From: Paenibacillus swuensis
GTDB taxonomy: Bacteria; Bacillota; Bacilli; Paenibacillales; DY6
Reading direction: 5' to 3'
Assembly (NCBI RefSeq): GCF_001644605.1
Contig: NZ_CP011388.1
Coordinates: 1,365,001-1,429,000, forward strand
Length of the DNA stretch: 64,000 nucleotides
Shown here: one piece after another, positions 28,327 through 37,441 of the stretch
Layout of the letters: each line of letters opens with the position of its first letter
How positions within the stretch are numbered: the first letter of the stretch is position 1
Made by a program: the position numbers and the translations under genes
Notes under the pieces: generated by a model
What the model was told of the DNA's origin: nothing
Database searches by the model: none
The model's input: only the letters and a program-made list of their open reading frames with translations

Positions 28327-29886
28327 TCAATCGATATAGATACCCGCGTATTTCTTATTGATTTCATCCGTTATTTGCTGACCTCCCGATTGTTTCCACA
28401 GGGTCACGAAGTCATCAAAGCCCTTCTCCAAATCGATTTCGCCTTTAATAAATTTGACGATATATTCATTCTCCAGCTTGTTCAGATCCGGATACTCGGT
28501 CATTGCGGGTACGGACACTTTGAGCTGTTCTACCGTTGTCACACCTTGACTTAGCTGATCCCGGAACGTTTCGACTTCCACCGGATAGTCGTATTTCTCC
28601 ATATGCTTCGATTTATTCCCGAACAGACCGTAGAACGTTCCTGCGCCGATTTTATATTTGAGGGCTTCACTTGCGTACTCCGGCTTCATGATCGGCTTGC
28701 CGTCCTGAAGTTCGTAGTGGTCGCCTTCCAATCCGTATACTGCGGTTAGATAGGTACTGTCGTCACTGGATAAAGCATGAAGGATCTCCAAGATGCGCTG
28801 TTTCTTCTCCGGGGATTCAGCAACCTGCGCACCCAGCGCGACAAATCCGTTCTTCGAGCCATAGGAGAAGGCGGTGCCCGCCCCGTTTGGCCCCGTAAGC
28901 GGTTTGCCGATCACGATAGGCGTGTTCGAGTTCTTGGCCTTAAACGGGACACCGATGAGTCCCATCTGGGTATTGAATTGAAATGACATCCAATCGGCCG
29001 CGCCCAGTTTCTGATTAATGAAATCGTTGTGGAAGTCCTTGGGCTTCTTAGTGATGAATTCTGGATCGAGCAGACCCTCTTTGTACCACCGATTCAGCAC
29101 TTTAAGCGCCTCGCGCGAAGCATCCGAGATGAGACCGTTGACAATGATGTTATCTTGAACCATCCACCCGGGTATGGTCTGAAATGCGCCGAATACGGCG
29201 TTGAAGGATCGCTGTTCCACCCCAAAGGAGGAATACCCGTAAGTATCCTTGACCCCGTTGCCGTCGGGATCATTGTTACGGAATTTGTGGATGACGTCCT
29301 CAAACTCCTCCAGCGTTTTCGGCGGCTCAGTGTACCCGATTTTTTTGAGCCAATCACCGTTATATGCGGGTAGAAAAGGAAGACTTCCCAATGGCCAATA
29401 GATGGGCAGCGCATAGCTTTTGCCGTCGACAAGGGCGTACTTCCACAGGGATGGATCGACCTCGTCTATGGACTTAGCGTAATCGGGAAGAGCTTGACGA
29501 ATATCCTGTTCGGATAATTCCGCCAGAACGCCTTGCTTTGTAAACATCTCCACTTGTTCCGGGTTATCCAGCCACAATACGTCGGGAATTTCACCGCCGC
29601 TCAGCTTGATATTCAGTTGCTCGCTATAGTTCCCTCGTTCGAGGCGAATATTGGTGAACTTTACGTTGAACTGTTGCTCGAGCGCTTTCTGCACTGGCGT
29701 GTCATCCGTATCAGGCGGGTTAAAGCTTACCCAGGTGATCGGGATGGGAGCCTGTTTCTGTTTGTTATCTGTGCTAGTCGTCTCCGGCGATTTAACGGCC
29801 TCTCCGCCGCTGCAGCCGCTTAACGCCGCTCCTGCCAGCACGCTGATGATCATCGCCGCCTTCAACATATACTTGCTTGCAGCCAT
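28327..29886 (-). CDS. Extracellular solute-binding lipoprotein of ABC importer 2 (LplA type)
   Basis: Lipoprotein of 519 residues with lipobox LSGC, then ITWVSFNPPDTDDTPVQKALEQ and the large binding fold of the LplA/YtcQ group common in Paenibacillus. It contains the calcium-loop-like segment NNDPDGNGVKDTYG near 210-223. GGAGGAAG precedes the ATG. It is encoded right after its two permeases (29934-31810), which are of the matching YtcP and YteP types. In this family ligands are often plant or animal polysaccharide fragments such as rhamnogalacturonan or glycosaminoglycan pieces; this one is not known. Confidence 0.9.
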   Translation of the reverse strand: MAASKYMLKAAMIISVLAGAALSGCSGGEAVKSPETTSTDNKQKQAPIPITWVSFNPPDTDDTPVQKALEQQFNVKFTNIRLERGNYSEQLNIKLSGGEIPDVLWLDNPEQVEMFTKQGVLAELSEQDIRQALPDYAKSIDEVDPSLWKYALVDGKSYALPIYWPLGSLPFLPAYNGDWLKKIGYTEPPKTLEEFEDVIHKFRNNDPDGNGVKDTYGYSSFGVEQRSFNAVFGAFQTIPGWMVQDNIIVNGLISDASREALKVLNRWYKEGLLDPEFITKKPKDFHNDFINQKLGAADWMSFQFNTQMGLIGVPFKAKNSNTPIVIGKPLTGPNGAGTAFSYGSKNGFVALGAQVAESPEKKQRILEILHALSSDDSTYLTAVYGLEGDHYELQDGKPIMKPEYASEALKYKIGAGTFYGLFGNKSKHMEKYDYPVEVETFRDQLSQGVTTVEQLKVSVPAMTEYPDLNKLENEYIVKFIKGEIDLEKGFDDFVTLWKQSGGQQITDEINKKYAGIYID

Positions 29887-29933
29887 GTTACTTCCTCCTT
29901 CAATTAGAAATAATTCTTAAATAGTTTAAAGGG

Positions 29934-30824
29934 CTACCCTTTGAGAGAGCCGACAAGAACGCCTTTGACGAAATACTTCTGAATAAAGGGGTATACGACC
30001 ATGATCGGCACAATACTCACCATCAACGTTGCCGCCTTGACCGTTTCGGGAATAACGGATTCCACACCGGAAACCTGATCCATCAGCGCCTGTGTTTCCA
30101 CCGTCATGTTCTCGACAACCAATCTGCGCAAATAAGTTTGGAGAACCATCAGCTTAGGATCCTGAATATAGAGCAGACCGTCATACCAGGCATTCCAATG
30201 GTGTACCGCGGTCCAGAGTCCAATGGTTGCCAGAATCGGTCTGGATAAGGGAAGCACGATGGAGAAAAGGATGCGAATATCGCTTGCTCCGTCGATCTTG
30301 GCGGAATCCTCAAGCTCCTCCGGCAAACTCGCGAAGAAATTACGCATGATGAGCATGGAGAACGTACTGATCAGAAACGGCGGCAGAAGGATGTATGCCC
30401 AACGAGAGTCGATCATCCCCAAATTTTTCACAAGCAGATACGTAGGAATGAGTCCTCCTTGAAAAAACATGGTGAATACAAAGAACATGGTGTAGAAACT
30501 CCTGTGGGGCAAATACTTCTTGGACAACGGATAGGCCGTCGCAGCCATGAACAGAAGCGCCAGCGGTGTTCCGACCAAGGTGCGGAAGAGGGTGTTTCCG
30601 AAACCGATCCAGACGCGCTCGGATTGAAATACTTTGCGATAAGCTTCCAGGGATAGCTCCTTAGGAAACAGATGAATGCCGGGACGAATCGCCTCCGGAG
30701 GCGTGCTGAACGAAACCGACATAAGATGGATAAACGGGTAGACCATGGAGATGCAGAGCAGTGAAATGAGTCCGACGGCAGTCACCTGAAACCATCGTTC
30801 CCCTGTCGTCATATGAACAGGCAT
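29934..30824 (-). CDS. ABC importer 2 permease, YtcP/LplC type
   Basis: Permease of 296 residues with six membrane segments and EAA loop DSAKIDGASDIRILFSIVLPLSRP. The MDQVSGVESVIPETVKAATLMV stretch near the C-terminus and the end YFVKGVLVGSLKG are marks of the YtcP/LplC group. GGGGGTGAG precedes the ATG. It lies 11 bp after the partner permease and 47 bp before the binding protein. Confidence 0.92.
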   Translation of the reverse strand: MPVHMTTGERWFQVTAVGLISLLCISMVYPFIHLMSVSFSTPPEAIRPGIHLFPKELSLEAYRKVFQSERVWIGFGNTLFRTLVGTPLALLFMAATAYPLSKKYLPHRSFYTMFFVFTMFFQGGLIPTYLLVKNLGMIDSRWAYILLPPFLISTFSMLIMRNFFASLPEELEDSAKIDGASDIRILFSIVLPLSRPILATIGLWTAVHHWNAWYDGLLYIQDPKLMVLQTYLRRLVVENMTVETQALMDQVSGVESVIPETVKAATLMVSIVPIMVVYPFIQKYFVKGVLVGSLKG

Positions 30825-30835
30825 GCACTCACCCC

Positions 30836-31810
30836 CTAGAAAAGGCCTTCTTGACCCGATTTTTTGACCAGATAGTTAGCAGACAACAGCATGAGAAAGC
30901 CTACCAGATTCTTGAACAAGCCTACCGCAGTGGTGAAGCTGTATTGCATCTTGGTAATGCCCACCCTGAACACATAGGTGTCAATAATGTCCCCAACTTC
31001 ATAGACTCCCGCATTATACAGATTGAACACTTGATCAAACCCCGCATCCATTAAGTCTCCCACTCTCAAAATAAACATGATGGCGATAATGGGCAGAATA
31101 CCGGGCAGCGTTATATGCACGAGTTGCTTCCAACGATTAGCCCCGTCCACATGAGCGGCTTCGTACAGTTGAGGATTGATCCCGGCTAAAGCGGCTAAGT
31201 AAACGATCGTTCCCCAGCCGATTTCTTTCCATATGGATGAAACAACCAGTGTAAACCGGAAATACGCAGGATCGCCGAGAAAATAGATCGGCTCCATGCC
31301 GAACAGCGAAAGCAGCTGATTGACAATCCCGTGGTTGGGTGACAACATCGTGAGCAGCAGGCCCGACAACACAACCCAGGATAAGAAATGCGGCATATAG
31401 GAAATGGACTGCGCGATGCGTTTGAACAGCTTGAATCTGAGTTCATTGAAAAGCAATGCCAACACGATGGGTGCCGGGAAACCGAACAGGATGTGATAGA
31501 AGCTGATGATCAGCGTGTTTTTCAGAATCCGTCCGAAATCATTGGTGGATGAGAACATTCGTTCAAAATGTTTGAGGCCGACCCAGGGACTTCCCGTGAT
31601 CCCGTCAACAATCCGAAAATCCTTAAAAGCCAGTTGGATTCCGTATAAGGGGCCGTAGTAAAACACCGCGTACCATACGAGTGCCGGAAGCAGCATCAAG
31701 AACAGGTACTTGTGTTTGTAATAGAGCTTTATCGTATCGGCAAGCTTCCTGGGCAGCGATAATTTCACAGCGGTCAACCCTGACGTAGAGGGATGTTTGT
31801 TACCTTCCAT
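30836..31810 (-). CDS. ABC importer 2 permease, YteP/LplB type
   Basis: Permease of 324 residues. After a 30-residue cytoplasmic tail come six membrane segments, with FYYGPLYGIQLAFKDF at the first periplasmic-side loop and EAA loop EAAHVDGANRWKQLVHITLPGI. The NAGVYEVGDIIDTYVFRVG stretch is typical of the LplB/YteP group. AGGAGGG precedes the ATG. It follows the TIM-barrel genes by 13 bp. Like the other set, it has no ATPase gene nearby. Confidence 0.92.
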   Translation of the reverse strand: MEGNKHPSTSGLTAVKLSLPRKLADTIKLYYKHKYLFLMLLPALVWYAVFYYGPLYGIQLAFKDFRIVDGITGSPWVGLKHFERMFSSTNDFGRILKNTLIISFYHILFGFPAPIVLALLFNELRFKLFKRIAQSISYMPHFLSWVVLSGLLLTMLSPNHGIVNQLLSLFGMEPIYFLGDPAYFRFTLVVSSIWKEIGWGTIVYLAALAGINPQLYEAAHVDGANRWKQLVHITLPGILPIIAIMFILRVGDLMDAGFDQVFNLYNAGVYEVGDIIDTYVFRVGITKMQYSFTTAVGLFKNLVGFLMLLSANYLVKKSGQEGLF

Positions 31811-31823
31811 AGCACCCTCCTGA

Positions 31824-32567
31824 TTACACGTTGAGTTGCTGTTTCAAATAGTTCCGGCTCATGGAAGCGCTAAGGAACGGATCCCGGTCTGTGAAGTCCT
31901 GTTCCACCGTCCACCAAGGCAACCGGAGATCGGCTAACCTGTGCAGCAGCGGCTCCAGGTTCATCTCCCCTTCTCCAAGTTCCTTCCACTGCTCCCCCAG
32001 CGTATCTTTGACATGAACATATCGGATGTCCTCACTGTAACGGTCTATGAAGTCGATCACATCAACTCCCGCCCGATGTACCCAGGCCAGATCTACGGCC
32101 AAGGGCACGTGATACGACTTCGTCAGAGTGTCGAAGAACGACGCCGTGCCGCCTGTAAATTCAGCAGCGTGATTGTGATAACACAATGTCGTTCCTTCCT
32201 CGCCGCATAGCTCCCTGACCTGCGCGGCGAGCTCGAACCACGGCTGCTGCTGCGGCTCATAGCCCATGCTCACTATCAAGTATGGAATCTCCAGCTCGTT
32301 CATCCCTTCAAGCAATCGCTTCAGCCTCTCTTTCCCCTCCTGCTTCTCGAACGCCAGCAGATTGGCGTGAAGAGCCGCCAACGAGAAATCGGGGTTACGC
32401 TGCAAATAACGCTTTAGCTGCTGCTCTTGCTCCAACAAGATCGTGTACCGAACCTCAACGCCCGCATACCCTGCCAGAGCCGCCTGATCGAAGACGGCGG
32501 CGAAATTCTCCGCCACTTGCGTAAGCCCCCATAACCTTGCCTGTATGGCCACTTTGGTGTTACTCAT
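31824..32567 (-). CDS. Xylose-isomerase-like TIM barrel protein (sugar isomerase/epimerase) 1
   Basis: A 247-residue TIM barrel of the AP endonuclease 2/IolE/IolH fold. Barrel-end ligands are visible: Glu in VEVRY, the LCYHNHAAEF strand, VDLAWVHRAG and YVHVKDTLG. These supply the metal-binding Glu, His and Asp residues of sugar-ketose isomerases, epimerases and dehydratases. GGGGGCAA lies before the ATG. It is one of three such genes in the operon, which is common in cyclitol and rare-sugar pathways. The exact reaction is unknown. Confidence 0.85.
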   Translation of the reverse strand: MSNTKVAIQARLWGLTQVAENFAAVFDQAALAGYAGVEVRYTILLEQEQQLKRYLQRNPDFSLAALHANLLAFEKQEGKERLKRLLEGMNELEIPYLIVSMGYEPQQQPWFELAAQVRELCGEEGTTLCYHNHAAEFTGGTASFFDTLTKSYHVPLAVDLAWVHRAGVDVIDFIDRYSEDIRYVHVKDTLGEQWKELGEGEMNLEPLLHRLADLRLPWWTVEQDFTDRDPFLSASMSRNYLKQQLNV

Positions 32568-32578
32568 CGAATTGCCCC

Positions 32579-33454
32579 CTAGAGATACTGCTCGAGATGC
32601 CTCTTGGCATGCAGCAGCCCTTGTTGAATTCGTTCATCCGAACCGGACCAGACCGGATCCTCGTGCTCGATGCTAAGGATGCCGCCGTAGTTAACCTCCT
32701 GCAGCGCGGTAATGAATCGGCCCCAGTCCACGTCCCCCTGGCCCGGAATGCGATGACGCCACCAGCGGCAGGTCAACATACCTTCCTCGCGCAGAACAGA
32801 CGGCAGCACTTCGGTGTCCTTGGCTTGCGCCAGGAAGATACGGTCTTTGAATTCGTGAACGGCATGGGCATAATCGATACCCTGCCATACGAGATGCGAA
32901 GGATCTAAATTCAACCCTAAGGCGGGAGACGGCACAAGCTCAAACAAGGATCGCCACAACACGGGTGAAACCGCTATGTTATGAACGGGCGGCCAGAATT
33001 CATACATGGGACAGTTCTCGAACGCCAGCTTGACGCCTAACTTCTCCGCCTCCTCTGCGATAGGTGTAAATACCTCGGCATAGGGCTCCAAATTCGCTTC
33101 CAGCGTCTTGCTTGGATCACGCCCCGTAAAGGTGGAAACGATCGGAATACCCAGGCGATGTGCCGCACGGAGCAGAACGGCTATCATCTCCCTCGCTTCG
33201 CTGCGGTCCGCCGGGTTCGGAGACAGAAACGGAATGGCCCCGAACATGAGACCGGTGATGGGCAGCTCATATCGGTCTTGTATGCTTAACAAGCGATCCA
33301 GATCCTTGCCTTCCGCAAGCTGCCGCCAATTCAGATGTTTGTAGCGGGGACCAGCATGCAGTTCTACGCCGGCAAACCCATGCTCCTTGGCCCACTGAAA
33401 CGTACGCTCAACCTCCCAATGCAACAGGCAGGAGTTGTAGATCCCTACTTTCAT
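32579..33454 (-). CDS. Xylose-isomerase-like TIM barrel protein 2
   Basis: A 291-residue TIM barrel. Metal-site strands are seen in GVELHAGP, KLAFENCPMYE, LGLNLDPSHLVWQGI, IFLAQAKDTE and LSIEHEDPVW, giving the Glu-Asp-His-Glu set of the IolE/IolH-like family. The N-terminal YNSCLLHWEVERTFQWAKEHG is typical for this group in Paenibacillus sugar clusters. Its start overlaps the end of the preceding dehydrogenase gene as ATGA, so it is translationally coupled. The substrate is not known. Confidence 0.87.
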   Translation of the reverse strand: MKVGIYNSCLLHWEVERTFQWAKEHGFAGVELHAGPRYKHLNWRQLAEGKDLDRLLSIQDRYELPITGLMFGAIPFLSPNPADRSEAREMIAVLLRAAHRLGIPIVSTFTGRDPSKTLEANLEPYAEVFTPIAEEAEKLGVKLAFENCPMYEFWPPVHNIAVSPVLWRSLFELVPSPALGLNLDPSHLVWQGIDYAHAVHEFKDRIFLAQAKDTEVLPSVLREEGMLTCRWWRHRIPGQGDVDWGRFITALQEVNYGGILSIEHEDPVWSGSDERIQQGLLHAKRHLEQYL

Positions 33455-34491
33455 GCACTCAACTCCCGGGAGAAACGCTCGAAGTCAATCGCTTCACCGG
33501 TCTCGATTGATTTAAAGATGGCAAGCGTGAGGGTCAGCACATCCCTGCCGGCCTGGAATCCTGCGCTTGCTGCGCCTTGTTGCTCGATCGATTGAACGAA
33601 CAACTGAAACTGCTCCTGATGCAAGGACGGGTAGACGTGCAGCGGTACTTCCTCCACACCGTCTTCTTCATAGACGGTGATCTTGGACGGGTTGGCGTTG
33701 AAGCCGCCTTCAGCTCCGCCCCGGGGTCCCAGGATGCGGTCCTGGTGTCCCCGCAGCTTCGTCTGAGGCGGCATCCCCCAACTGACCGTGAATGTTCCGA
33801 TGTCACCGGACTCATATTCCACGGTCACGACGGCGGAATCAATCGCCAGTTCCTCGATATGGGACAGCTCCCGGCGTTCTCTAGCCAGCACGCGGCCTTG
33901 CGCGTACACTGTCTTCGGCGACGAATTAAATACGGTCTGCCACATCATGTAGTAATGACAGCCCAGGTCCATCAACGGTCCCATATTGCCGTTCGCATCG
34001 TGCATGATTCGCTTGGGGCGGATTTCCGCTATAGAGTCACAAGCGAAGAGTACAGGTCTCCCGAGCCGGCCGCTCTGCACCAAAGCCCGCGCAGCCAGCA
34101 CGCCTTGCGACAGATTTCGCTGCAAACCTAAACCGAATTGAACGCCTGCCTCCGTCACGGCCTTCTCCATCGCATCCGCGTCCTCGAGGCTTCTTGTTAA
34201 CGGCTTTTCGCAGAAAATATGCTTTCCCTGATTCGCTGCGAATACCGTAACCTCTCTATGCAAGGGAAGCGGCAAGCAGATGGACACGATATCCACATTC
34301 CCTTGGGGAATGGATTCTTGGTAGTCGGTATAAACCCCCGGCACTTGAAATGCTTGGGCTAGAGCTTCCGCCCTCCCTTGGTCTACATCGGTAACAGAGA
34401 CAACTTGGTGCCCGGCGAGCTGCCAGCCCTTGACATGCTGCCTGCCCATGTCACCGGCACCGATTACCGCAATGTTCCACACTTTGGTCAT
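33451..34491 (-). CDS. Gfo/Idh/MocA family dehydrogenase 2
   Basis: A 346-residue NAD(P)-dependent dehydrogenase. It has AVIGAGDMGRQHVKGW, VDIVSICLPLPLHREV and FCEKPLTR, then MDLGCHYYMMWQTVF in the substrate domain. In place of the usual GxHxxD it reads GCHYYM, still with the His. It overlaps both neighbours by 4 bp (ATGA), so three genes (34488-35294, this one, 32579-33454) form one coupled unit. An isomerase/dehydrogenase/isomerase order suggests keto-sugar formation and epimerisation. Confidence 0.91.
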   Translation of the reverse strand: MTKVWNIAVIGAGDMGRQHVKGWQLAGHQVVSVTDVDQGRAEALAQAFQVPGVYTDYQESIPQGNVDIVSICLPLPLHREVTVFAANQGKHIFCEKPLTRSLEDADAMEKAVTEAGVQFGLGLQRNLSQGVLAARALVQSGRLGRPVLFACDSIAEIRPKRIMHDANGNMGPLMDLGCHYYMMWQTVFNSSPKTVYAQGRVLARERRELSHIEELAIDSAVVTVEYESGDIGTFTVSWGMPPQTKLRGHQDRILGPRGGAEGGFNANPSKITVYEEDGVEEVPLHVYPSLHQEQFQLFVQSIEQQGAASAGFQAGRDVLTLTLAIFKSIETGEAIDFERFSRELSA

Positions 34492-35294
34492 TGAACCTTC
34501 TCCTTAGAACGGGCTGCGGCCTGCACATCGGCCAACAGCTCCTTAATATATGCAACACTGGTATGAAGTTCGGTCAACCCCGCTTCCTTGCACTCAAATC
34601 CAAGCGGACCGTCGTAACGGACCTTATGAAGCACATGAAGAACCTGCTGGAAATCAACTACACCCTGTCCAGGCAACTTGCGCTCGGAATCGGACAGATG
34701 TACGAGCCCGAGTGCTGAGCCTAACTGAGCGGTAACATCCGTCACATCCTGCTGCTCCACAAACATGTGATACGTATCAATCATCGTCTTCACATTGGGG
34801 CGCCCGACCTCGCTTACAAGAGCCAAGCCCTTCAGAGGATCGTGCAAAAACTCGCTTTCCCTGCGGTTTAACGGTTCCATGATGAGCGTTACGGGGATCC
34901 CCGCAGCCCACTCGGCCAACTCATCCAGCATCGTAATGAGCACCCAATCGGATGCCTCCGGCCTCAGTTCCGACTTACCGAAACGCGGTACAAAGATCAA
35001 TCGTCCGGCTCCGACCTCGGCAGCCAGCTCTATACGCTCTTTGAACAAATCCAGAGCTTGAACGCGCGCAGCCGCCGTCAAATCGATTAATGAGCTGCCC
35101 GCCTTTCCCAATTGCCCGTAGACTGCGGCAGACACGAGTCCGGTATCCCGCAACGCGCTTTTCACCTCGATCAACTGTTGCTTGAGCACCCCTCCCATAA
35201 GATCGATGCCATCAAAACCCGCGTCCTTCACTTTCCTGCAAACCTCGCTCATATTCAGACCCTGAATCATATTTTCCTTGCAAGTCAGTAACAT
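34488..35294 (-). CDS. Xylose-isomerase-like TIM barrel protein 3, first gene of the operon
   Basis: A 268-residue TIM barrel isomerase/epimerase with GFDGIDLMGG, IFVPRFG, VTLIMEPLNRRESEF, TMIDTYHMFVEQ, LVHLSDSERKLPGQG and LGFECKE. The EPLNR strand and the DTYHM strand carry the metal ligands as in tagatose/psicose 3-epimerase-like proteins. The ATG at 35294 is used because AGGAGG is 11 nt upstream; a longer frame to 35399 has no good site and an unlikely Cys-rich start. As first gene of the 13-gene operon its upstream region, shared with the divergent araC-type gene, should hold the promoter. Confidence 0.86.
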   Translation of the reverse strand: MLLTCKENMIQGLNMSEVCRKVKDAGFDGIDLMGGVLKQQLIEVKSALRDTGLVSAAVYGQLGKAGSSLIDLTAAARVQALDLFKERIELAAEVGAGRLIFVPRFGKSELRPEASDWVLITMLDELAEWAAGIPVTLIMEPLNRRESEFLHDPLKGLALVSEVGRPNVKTMIDTYHMFVEQQDVTDVTAQLGSALGLVHLSDSERKLPGQGVVDFQQVLHVLHKVRYDGPLGFECKEAGLTELHTSVAYIKELLADVQAAARSKEKVQ

Positions 35295-35563
35295 AGTTAT
35301 GAAACTCCTCCTCTTTCTGAATACAGAAAAACACCATATCGGCGAGTTGCTCAAACATGCGCATAACGTTAATGCACGCGTAAGGGGCTTCGTTTCCATG
35401 GTGTCTCCAGTGGTCCGGTCGACAATTCCTACTAATCATATAGGATTTATTATGTTAAAGTTATATTATCAAGGCGGATGCGGATCGTCAATGTCAGTTT
35501 GCGTGCCAATACCATTTGTCACTTTGTGTGCTGCCTATATTAACCGAAAGAGGGAGATCCATT

Positions 35564-36445
35564 GTGTACGAACAGCATAATCAATTTATTGAACGACACT
35601 TCTTTACACCCTCCGAACATGAAAAGATCAGCGGGGTATGGCCGGTAAGGCTGGGCAGAAATCGGGCTAAGCCCAACTATTACATCGGTCCCAAGGTATC
35701 CTCCCTATGCAGCTTGCATTTCGTATTGAAAGGCAAAGGTATGTTCGTTCAAGACGAGATTCATTATCCTATTGCCGAACAAGACTTATTCTGCTTATTC
35801 CCGAAGAAATCGTCGGTATACTATACCGATCCGGATCATCCTCTTGAGATGATCTGGGTCGCATTCGACGGCAAGCATACGATACGCACCTTATATCGAG
35901 CGGGCATTAAGCCCAACGAGCCTCACACGAAATCCGCCCTGACTCCGGAAGTAAAAGCAACGCTGCAAGAATGGTTTCAACTTGCTGAAGGGGGTGAACG
36001 CCTAAGCGCGGATTACTTCCGGCTTGCATTAACCTTCAAGTTATTCGGGCATTTGACGGTAAACTCGCATGAGAATACCCCGGAGCACAGAACGGAAGCC
36101 TCCACGGATTGGCTTGCCATGGCTCAGGACTACTTAAAAAGCCATTACATGGAGGGAGTAAGCGTTGACAAGGCAGCGCAGTTCGTGGGCATTGATCGGA
36201 GTCATTTCAGCAAGAAATTTCGACAGACTTACGGTTTGTCGCCCATCCAATACATTCAAGGGCTGAAGATGGAACAAGCCAGGCAGATGATGGCCGAAAA
36301 TACATATTCCCTTACAGAAATCGCGCTATCGGTCGGCTATCCCGACTTATTCAGTTTCTCCAAAGCGTTCAAGCGACACTATACGGTTACACCCACAGCT
36401 TATGCGATCCAGTTGAACAACAAAGATGCCCTTACATCGGAGTGA
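35564..36445 (+). CDS. AraC-family transcriptional regulator
   Basis: A 293-residue regulator. Residues 1 to about 150 form a cupin-like sensing domain (LHFVLKGKGMFVQDEIHYPIAEQDLFCLFP). The last 100 residues hold two helix-turn-helix motifs: VDKAAQFVGIDRSHFSKKFRQTYGLSPIQYI and ALSVGYPDLFSFSKAFKRHY regions. The start is GTG with GAGGGAG 8 nt upstream; an in-frame ATG 16 codons earlier has no site. It is divergent from the sugar operon, 269 bp apart, and likely controls it in response to the substrate. No clear operator is seen, though AT-rich -10-like sequences lie at 35440-35475. Confidence 0.9.
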   Translation: MYEQHNQFIERHFFTPSEHEKISGVWPVRLGRNRAKPNYYIGPKVSSLCSLHFVLKGKGMFVQDEIHYPIAEQDLFCLFPKKSSVYYTDPDHPLEMIWVAFDGKHTIRTLYRAGIKPNEPHTKSALTPEVKATLQEWFQLAEGGERLSADYFRLALTFKLFGHLTVNSHENTPEHRTEASTDWLAMAQDYLKSHYMEGVSVDKAAQFVGIDRSHFSKKFRQTYGLSPIQYIQGLKMEQARQMMAENTYSLTEIALSVGYPDLFSFSKAFKRHYTVTPTAYAIQLNNKDALTSE

Positions 36446-36490
36446 CGACCGCCGCCTTCCCTCATTCGTTCTTTCCCGACTCACAAAAAA

Positions 36491-36510
36491 AGACCTCCAA
36501 GAGGAGGTCT
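36491..36510. terminator. Terminator between the AraC gene and the metallo-hydrolase
   Basis: AGACCTCC-AAGA-GGAGGTCT, an eight-pair stem. On the minus strand seven T residues follow, so it serves the metallo-hydrolase gene; on the plus strand only GTTTAG follows. Confidence 0.8.
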
Positions 36511-36517
36511 GTTTAGA

Positions 36518-37441
36518 TCATTCATGAGGTTGGGAAGAAACCCAGTTCCCTCCATCGGTTTCGAACCACACGTCGGGCCGATATTTGGTGCTCCAGTACT
36601 CCACATCCGGATAGCGCGTATTCAACCTGGCTTTTAATTGTCCGCTGTTGGTAAGATCATTGGAAATTTGAGTAATGATGACTTTATGGGTCTGTTTGGC
36701 GAACACATAATCAAGGAACGTGTTAGAGTTGGAATCGTTATAACCATGATGTCCCGCTTTGAGAATATGATTATCATTCAAACCATGATTTAATCTCAAA
36801 TCATTCAGCGTATCGTTTAAGGCGTCCCCCGTAAAGAGAATGCCTTTATTGTTATATTTCAAAGAGAATACAAGGGAGTAACTGTTAGCGGTATTCCCTG
36901 TTCCGGAAGCGTTTAGAACGACCCCGGTTCGCGGTGAAAGCACTTTGGCGGATAAACTGTAGCCGTTCACGGTTGTGGTTGGGAACAGATAATCATTGGC
37001 TACCTTCTTCTCGATCGTAATGCCCTTCGCACTAGCTGCGGTTTGCATGGCAATATAATCCGGAGAAGTGTCCGGTGCGCCGTCGCCCGGGAAGAAGATT
37101 TGTCCGATATCGAATTGATTAATAATCTCCGAATGGTTGCCGATGTGATCCAGATGCATATGTGTGGCGACAAGATAATCGATACGCGTAACGCCTAAAT
37201 CCTGAATCTTCTGAAGCACAATACTTTCTTCCTCGGCAATACCGGAATCAACCAGCATAATCTTGTTGTTCGGGAGTTGAACCAGAATGGCGTCCCCCGT
37301 TACTCCCAGGACATGTACTTTCAGGGAAGGGCCCACCGCGAATCCGCGATTAGGGGCGATGTACAGGAATGCAGTCACAAGCAGAGCAAGAGCGAACAAA
37401 CTTACCAGGCCGGATTTCCTAAATCTTTTCATCGTCATCAT
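36518..37441 (-). CDS. Secreted ComEC-like metallo-beta-lactamase-fold hydrolase
   Basis: A 307-residue protein. An N-terminal membrane segment/signal (residues 8-30) leads to a metallo-beta-lactamase domain like the C-terminal domain of ComEC: VHVLGVTGDAILVQLP, LVDSG, ATHMHLDHIGNHSEI (zinc motif HxHxDH), GILFTGDA and LKAGHHGYNDS. Such stand-alone secreted proteins are thought to be nucleases or phosphodiesterases. AGGAGG lies just before the first ATG. It stands alone between the AraC gene and repeat copy A. The substrate is not known. Confidence 0.87.
   Translation of the reverse strand: MMTMKRFRKSGLVSLFALALLVTAFLYIAPNRGFAVGPSLKVHVLGVTGDAILVQLPNNKIMLVDSGIAEEESIVLQKIQDLGVTRIDYLVATHMHLDHIGNHSEIINQFDIGQIFFPGDGAPDTSPDYIAMQTAASAKGITIEKKVANDYLFPTTTVNGYSLSAKVLSPRTGVVLNASGTGNTANSYSLVFSLKYNNKGILFTGDALNDTLNDLRLNHGLNDNHILKAGHHGYNDSNSNTFLDYVFAKQTHKVIITQISNDLTNSGQLKARLNTRYPDVEYWSTKYRPDVWFETDGGNWVSSQPHE

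Noticed and set aside
20937-35294. Horizontal transfer of the whole sugar operon
   Set aside because: Base and codon use look by eye like the neighbours and no integrase, tRNA or insertion sequence flanks it; there is no direct support.
35294-35563. Promoters of the divergent araC gene and the sugar operon
   Set aside because: Several TATATT/TAATAA words exist but none has a -35 at 16-18 nt on either strand, so no promoter was listed.
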